Origin: JBAPUB01 sp049282455
Lineage (GTDB): Bacteria; Actinomycetota; Actinomycetes; JAHEKZ01
DNA: 8,675 nucleotides
Direction of reading: 5' to 3'
Assembly: GCA_049282455.1 (NCBI GenBank)
Contig: JBAPUB010000062.1
Coordinates: 1-8,675 of the forward strand
Positions 6,008 through 8,675 of this stretch are shown here, piece by piece. Within the stretch, counting starts at the first letter, position 1; every line of letters begins with the position of its first letter. The notes under the pieces were generated by a model. That model ran no database searches, had not been told where the DNA came from, and saw only the letters and a program-made list of their open reading frames with translations. A program made the translations under genes and the position numbers.

Positions 6008-6735
6008 CAGCCGTCCGGACTGCAGCCACCACCGGACGGGTGCTGGGCCAGCTGCGCAACGACCCGCGCACGATCGGCCTGATGCTCGTCGTGCCCTCGG
6101 TCCTCATGGGGCTGCTGGCCTGGATCCTGCCGCAGCAGGGCTTCGACCAGTTCGGTCCGGCTCTGCTCGGCATCTTCCCCCTCATCGTGATGTTCCTCGT
6201 GACGTCGGTGGCGACACTTCGGGAGAGGGCGTCCGGCACGCTCGAGAGGCTGCTGTCGATGCCTATCGGCAAGAGCGACTTCGTGCTGGGCTACGCGGCA
6301 GCGTTCGGCATCTTCGCCATCGCCCAGGCCCTCATCGTGTACGGACTGTCCTTCGGCGTGTACGGGCTCGACGTCCTCGGGTCCCCGTGGCTTCTGCTTC
6401 TGGTGACCGTCGTGGACGCGCTGCTCGGAACCGCTCTTGGCCTGTTCGTGAGCGCGTTCGCGACCACGGAGTTCCAGGCGGTCCAGTTCATGCCGGCACT
6501 GATCCTCCCGCAGCTGCTGCTGTGCGGCCTCATCGTCCCGCGCGACGAGCTGCCCACTGCGCTGCGCCTGCTGTCGGACCTGCTGCCCATGTCGTACGCG
6601 GTCGACGCGACCCAGCAGGTGATCACGTCCACGGAGGTGACGTCGGTCTACTGGTCCAGCCTGGCGATCGTGGCCGGGTTCATGGTGGTCTCGCTGGGGC
6701 TGGGTGCGGCGACGCTGCGACGTCGTACTCCGTAG
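6004..6735 (+). CDS. ABC-2 type transporter permease
   Basis: A 243-residue integral membrane protein, partner of the ATPase just upstream. I see about six hydrophobic segments: roughly 25-42, 54-72, 93-118, 128-152, 160-178 and 217-237. The cytoplasmic loop after the second segment carries RERASGTLERLLSMPI (73-88), a hallmark of the ABC-2 membrane family in DrrB/NodJ-type exporters. Length is usual for a one-domain permease, which would act as a dimer with two ATPase copies. The substrate is unknown; export is inferred from the family. Start is the GTG at 6004 overlapping the ATPase stop, with a GAAGGGA site 7 nt upstream. No terminator hairpin is visible in the 39 bp after its stop. Confidence 0.93.
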   Translation: MTAVRTAATTGRVLGQLRNDPRTIGLMLVVPSVLMGLLAWILPQQGFDQFGPALLGIFPLIVMFLVTSVATLRERASGTLERLLSMPIGKSDFVLGYAAAFGIFAIAQALIVYGLSFGVYGLDVLGSPWLLLLVTVVDALLGTALGLFVSAFATTEFQAVQFMPALILPQLLLCGLIVPRDELPTALRLLSDLLPMSYAVDATQQVITSTEVTSVYWSSLAIVAGFMVVSLGLGAATLRRRTP

Positions 6736-6762
6736 GCCCCAGTGGGTACGAGCAGACGTCAG

Positions 6763-6768
6763 TAGAGT
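6763..6768 (+). promoter_or_regulatory. Candidate -10 box of a leaderless proline dehydrogenase promoter
   Basis: TAGAGT fits TANNNT and is separated by six bases from the GTG start at 6775. The stretch before the GTG has no good Shine-Dalgarno, consistent with a leaderless mRNA. No clear -35 is present. It would separate proline genes from the ABC operon upstream. Confidence 0.45.
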
Positions 6769-6774
6769 GAACGG

Positions 6775-7704
6775 GTGATCCGACGTGTGCTGCTCGCGGT
6801 GTCCCACAACCAGACCATCAAGCACCTGGCCACCTCCGCTCCGGGAGTCAGTGGAGTGGTGACCCGCTTCGCAGCGGGAGTCACCACTGAGGACGCCGTC
6901 GATGCAACGCGTGAGCTGCTGGACCGGGGGATGTCGGTCACGCTCGACCATCTCGGCGAGGACACCCTCGACGTCGCGCAGGCGAGCGCGACGACGAGTG
7001 CGTACCGAGAGCTCCTAGCCCGACTGGCCGAGGAGGGGCTGGCGGCTCGCGCGGAGGTTTCGGTGAAGCTGTCCGCGGTGGGCCAGGCTCTTCCGGGGGG
7101 CGGTCCGTCGATCGCCACCGACAACGCGTTCGCCATCTGTGAGGCGGCTGCGGCGGCGGGGACCACGGTCACCTTGGACATGGAGGACCACACGACCACC
7201 GACCTCACCCTGGAGACGCTGCGCAGCCTGAGGGCCGACTTCCCGTGGACGGGTGGGGTGCTGCAGGCCTACCTGCGACGCACTCCGGGCGACTGCGCGG
7301 ACCTGGCGTACGAGGGCTCGCGAATCAGGTTGTGCAAGGGCGCCTACAAGGAGCCGGAGTCGGTGGCCTTCGTCGACCGCGAGGAGGTTGACCGTGCCTA
7401 CGTGCGATGCCTGAAGATCCTGTTCCAGGGTCAGGGGCATCCGATGGTCGCCACGCATGACGACCGGCTCGTGCGCATCGCCGAGGCGCTCGTGCTGCGC
7501 TACGGCCGCCGCGCCGAGGACTACGAGTTCCAGATGCTCTACGGCGTCCGGCCGGTCGAGCAGCGAAGGCTGGCCGATGCCGGTCACGTCCTGCGCGTGT
7601 ACGTGCCCTACGGCACCGAGTGGTACGGCTACCTGGTGCGACGCATGGCTGAGCGTCCGGCCAACCTGGTTCTGGGTGTGCGTGCGATCCTGGGCCAGGG
7701 ATGA
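6775..7704 (+). CDS. Proline dehydrogenase (monofunctional, FAD-dependent)
   Basis: This 309-residue enzyme oxidises L-proline to 1-pyrroline-5-carboxylate, passing electrons through FAD to the respiratory quinone pool; the mycobacterial counterpart is called pruB. The (beta/alpha)8 PRODH barrel shows EVSVKLSAVG (94-103), TLDMEDH (133-139), LQAYLRRT (163-170), RLCKGAYKEPESVAF (185-199), VATHDD (225-230), EFQMLYG (251-257), the YVPYG turn (276-280) and the substrate-binding signature YLVRRMAERPAN (286-297). Length is normal for the short bacterial form without the P5C-dehydrogenase half of PutA. Start is the GTG at 6775, followed by MIRRVLLAVSHN as in relatives. No P5C dehydrogenase gene is in the window, so that step must be encoded elsewhere. 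A strong hairpin lies in codons 27-38. proC follows 26 bp downstream. Confidence 0.95.
   Translation: MIRRVLLAVSHNQTIKHLATSAPGVSGVVTRFAAGVTTEDAVDATRELLDRGMSVTLDHLGEDTLDVAQASATTSAYRELLARLAEEGLAARAEVSVKLSAVGQALPGGGPSIATDNAFAICEAAAAAGTTVTLDMEDHTTTDLTLETLRSLRADFPWTGGVLQAYLRRTPGDCADLAYEGSRIRLCKGAYKEPESVAFVDREEVDRAYVRCLKILFQGQGHPMVATHDDRLVRIAEALVLRYGRRAEDYEFQMLYGVRPVEQRRLADAGHVLRVYVPYGTEWYGYLVRRMAERPANLVLGVRAILGQG
6855..6888 (+). other. Strong hairpin within the 5' coding region of proline dehydrogenase
   Basis: AGTGGTGAC (6855-6863) pairs perfectly with GTCACCACT (6880-6888), and inside it CCGCT (6864-6868) pairs with AGCGG (6873-6877) around a TCGC tetraloop. The only interruption is a two-base GA bulge at 6878-6879, giving a 14-bp GC-rich stem. 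It begins 81 nt into the gene. It has no T-run after it, so it is not a standard intrinsic terminator; it may slow ribosomes or polymerase or be a chance product of codon choice. Confidence 0.6.
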
Positions 7705-7719
7705 GCGCAGGACCGACGT

Positions 7720-7723
7720 GAGG
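7720..7723 (+). promoter_or_regulatory. Ribosome binding site that fixes the proC start
   Basis: GAGG lies 7 nt before the ATG at 7731. An in-frame GTG immediately before it (7728-7730) would have only 4 nt spacing, so the ATG giving MSDRVAILGAG is preferred. Confidence 0.5.
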
Positions 7724-7730
7724 ACACGTG

Positions 7731-8540
7731 ATGAGTGACCGGGTCGCCATTCTCGGCGCGGGCAAGATGGGTGAGGCGCTGCTGTCGGGCCTGCTCCGCT
7801 CAGGGTTTCCGGCCGACCAGCTCGTCGTCAGCACGCGCAGTCCTTCGCGGGCCGAGGCGCTCTCTGAGCGCTACTCCGTGGATGTGCTCGGCAGTGCACC
7901 AGCCGCGCGCTCGGCTGACACTGTGGTGATCGCGGTCAAACCGCAGGACATGTCGGCGCTGTTGACCGAGGTCTGCGAGGACATCACGGCCGACCAGCTC
8001 GTCGTCTCGGTCGCCGCGGGCATCACAACCGCATTCATGGAGTCCCGGCTCGCGGTCGACGTCCCCGTGGTCCGGGTGATGTCCAACACGCCCGTGCTGG
8101 TCGACGAGGCGATGAGTGCGTTGTCGGCGGGTTCACACGCAGACGAGTCGCACCTGGCCCGCACGGAGGCACTGCTGCGCCCGGTGGGTCGGACCATCCG
8201 CGTGCCCGAGTCCCAGCAGGACGCCGTCACGGCGCTGTCGGGAAGTGGCCCTGCCTACTTCTTCTACCTCGTCGAGGCGATGACCGACGCGGGAATCCTG
8301 CTCGGCCTGCCACGCAGCGTCGCGCACGACCTCATCGTGCAGACGGCGATCGGTGCTGCCGTCATGCTGCGCGACTCCGGTGAGGCACCACAGACACTTC
8401 GCGAGGCCGTGATGTCCCCGGCGGGGACCACGATCGCTGCCATTCGCGAGATGGAGGACCACAAGGTCCGTGCGGCCTTCCTGTCGGCTCTCGAGGCTGC
8501 ACGTGACCGCAGCCGCGAGCTGGCCTCCGGACACGAGTAA
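7731..8540 (+). CDS. proC: Pyrroline-5-carboxylate reductase
   Basis: A 269-residue cytoplasmic enzyme that reduces 1-pyrroline-5-carboxylate to L-proline with NAD(P)H, the last step of proline synthesis. The Rossmann dinucleotide site is VAILGAGKMG (5-14), followed by VVIAVKPQ (65-72). The catalytic-domain signatures are VRVMSNTPVLV (114-124), TALSGSGPAYFF (167-178) and REAVMSPAGTTIAAI (224-238), which is the P5CR family signature near the C-terminus. Length and motif order are normal. It lies 26 bp after proline dehydrogenase and is probably in the same transcript, with its own GAGG site. From memory, proC also follows the ppx and TIM-barrel genes in M. tuberculosis (Rv0500), so its place here looks like conserved synteny. 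Confidence 0.96.
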   Translation: MSDRVAILGAGKMGEALLSGLLRSGFPADQLVVSTRSPSRAEALSERYSVDVLGSAPAARSADTVVIAVKPQDMSALLTEVCEDITADQLVVSVAAGITTAFMESRLAVDVPVVRVMSNTPVLVDEAMSALSAGSHADESHLARTEALLRPVGRTIRVPESQQDAVTALSGSGPAYFFYLVEAMTDAGILLGLPRSVAHDLIVQTAIGAAVMLRDSGEAPQTLREAVMSPAGTTIAAIREMEDHKVRAAFLSALEAARDRSRELASGHE

Positions 8541-8594
8541 CTCCGCCGCGCGTCCCCAAGGAGGCTCGGGGCTCGGGGTGGGTCGGGCCAAACC

Positions 8595-8600
8595 TACGAT
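8595..8600 (+). promoter_or_regulatory. Candidate -10 box for the right-edge gene
   Basis: TACGAT fits TANNNT and is followed by six bases and the GTG at 8607, the same geometry as upstream of radA and proline dehydrogenase. GGAG at 8601-8604 is too close to 8607 to be a good Shine-Dalgarno. No -35 is apparent. Confidence 0.45.
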
Positions 8601-8606
8601 GGAGTG

Positions 8607-8675
8607 GTGAACTCCTCGAGCCGTTCGGCACTGCTGGCCCCTGCCGGTCTCCTGGGTGCCGGCCTCGTGGTGGCC
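8607..8675 (+). CDS. 5' end of a gene with a hydrophobic N-terminus (partial)
   Basis: From the GTG at 8607 the frame is open to the window edge for 23 codons. The peptide begins with polar residues (NSSSRS) and continues into a hydrophobic run, ALLAPAGLLGAGLVVA, which would suit a signal peptide or membrane anchor. An alternative start is the GTG at 8604-8606, one codon longer. I favour 8607 because of its distance from the TACGAT box. Too little is present to assign a family. Confidence 0.5.
   Translation, partial: MNSSSRSALLAPAGLLGAGLVVA

Noticed and set aside
6736..6774. A terminator between the permease and proline dehydrogenase
   Set aside because: CCCAGTGGG leaves a one-base loop and there is no T-run, so no real hairpin can form.
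5737..6951. A 404-codon minus-strand open frame across the ABC genes and the start of proline dehydrogenase
   Set aside because: The peptide is rich in Arg, His and Gln with no recognisable domain, and it is antisense to three clear genes.
8541..8594. A terminator after proC, and a 7-bp direct repeat GCTCGGG at 8564-8577
   Set aside because: I found only a four-base CCCC/GGGG pairing and no T-run. The short direct repeat is within chance for G-rich DNA.
1..8675. Mobile element, CRISPR array, tRNA, riboswitch or phage genes
   Set aside because: Apart from the two edge fragments, every long open stretch is explained by recognisable housekeeping families. No spacer-repeat arrays, transposase motifs or attachment-site repeats were seen by eye.

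Overview
The window looks like a chromosomal core-genome stretch from a high-GC Actinomycetota. The evidence is strong G/C bias at third codon positions, frequent GTG starts, start/stop overlaps of the GTGA type, actinobacterial protein signatures, and TANNNT boxes placed 6-7 nt before start codons, which is the pattern of leaderless transcripts. A Micrococcales or Propionibacteriales member is possible, but I cannot fix the order. I see no mobile element, CRISPR array, tRNA, rRNA or recent insertion.

Layout. The left edge holds the 3' end of an unrecognised plus-strand gene, which overlaps the 3' end of disA tail to tail by 10 bp. A minus-strand block runs from 3459 down to 156: a cysteine-rich protein (possible iron or zinc binder), then radA (recombination ATPase), then disA (DNA-integrity-scanning diadenylate cyclase). 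Diverging from it at 3514 is a tightly packed plus-strand operon: a short Ppx/GppA phosphatase, a xylose-isomerase-like TIM-barrel protein, an ABC ATPase and its ABC-2 permease. These run with 4-bp overlaps or through a small tandem repeat. After a 39-bp gap come proline dehydrogenase and proC. The right edge holds the first 23 codons of a gene with a hydrophobic N-terminus.

How the genes fit together. RadA and DisA form a known pair that links DNA branch processing to c-di-AMP synthesis. The cysteine-rich gene, ppx, the TIM-barrel gene and proC resemble, from memory, the Mycobacterium tuberculosis Rv0495c-Rv0500 neighbourhood. Here the ABC exporter and proline dehydrogenase lie between the TIM-barrel gene and proC. 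Proline dehydrogenase oxidises proline to P5C and ProC reduces P5C back to proline, so opposing reactions sit side by side.

Most interesting signals. (1) A four-unit, 11-bp tandem repeat at the TIM-barrel/ABC junction builds a chain of overlapping four-codon mini-ORFs, each with its own GAGG, that steps from the stop of one gene to the start of the next. (2) Four presumed transcription-unit starts share a TANNNT box 6-7 nt before the start codon. (3) A strong hairpin lies in the first codons of proline dehydrogenase. I found no clearly new multi-gene system; most of the window is ordinary actinobacterial core genome.
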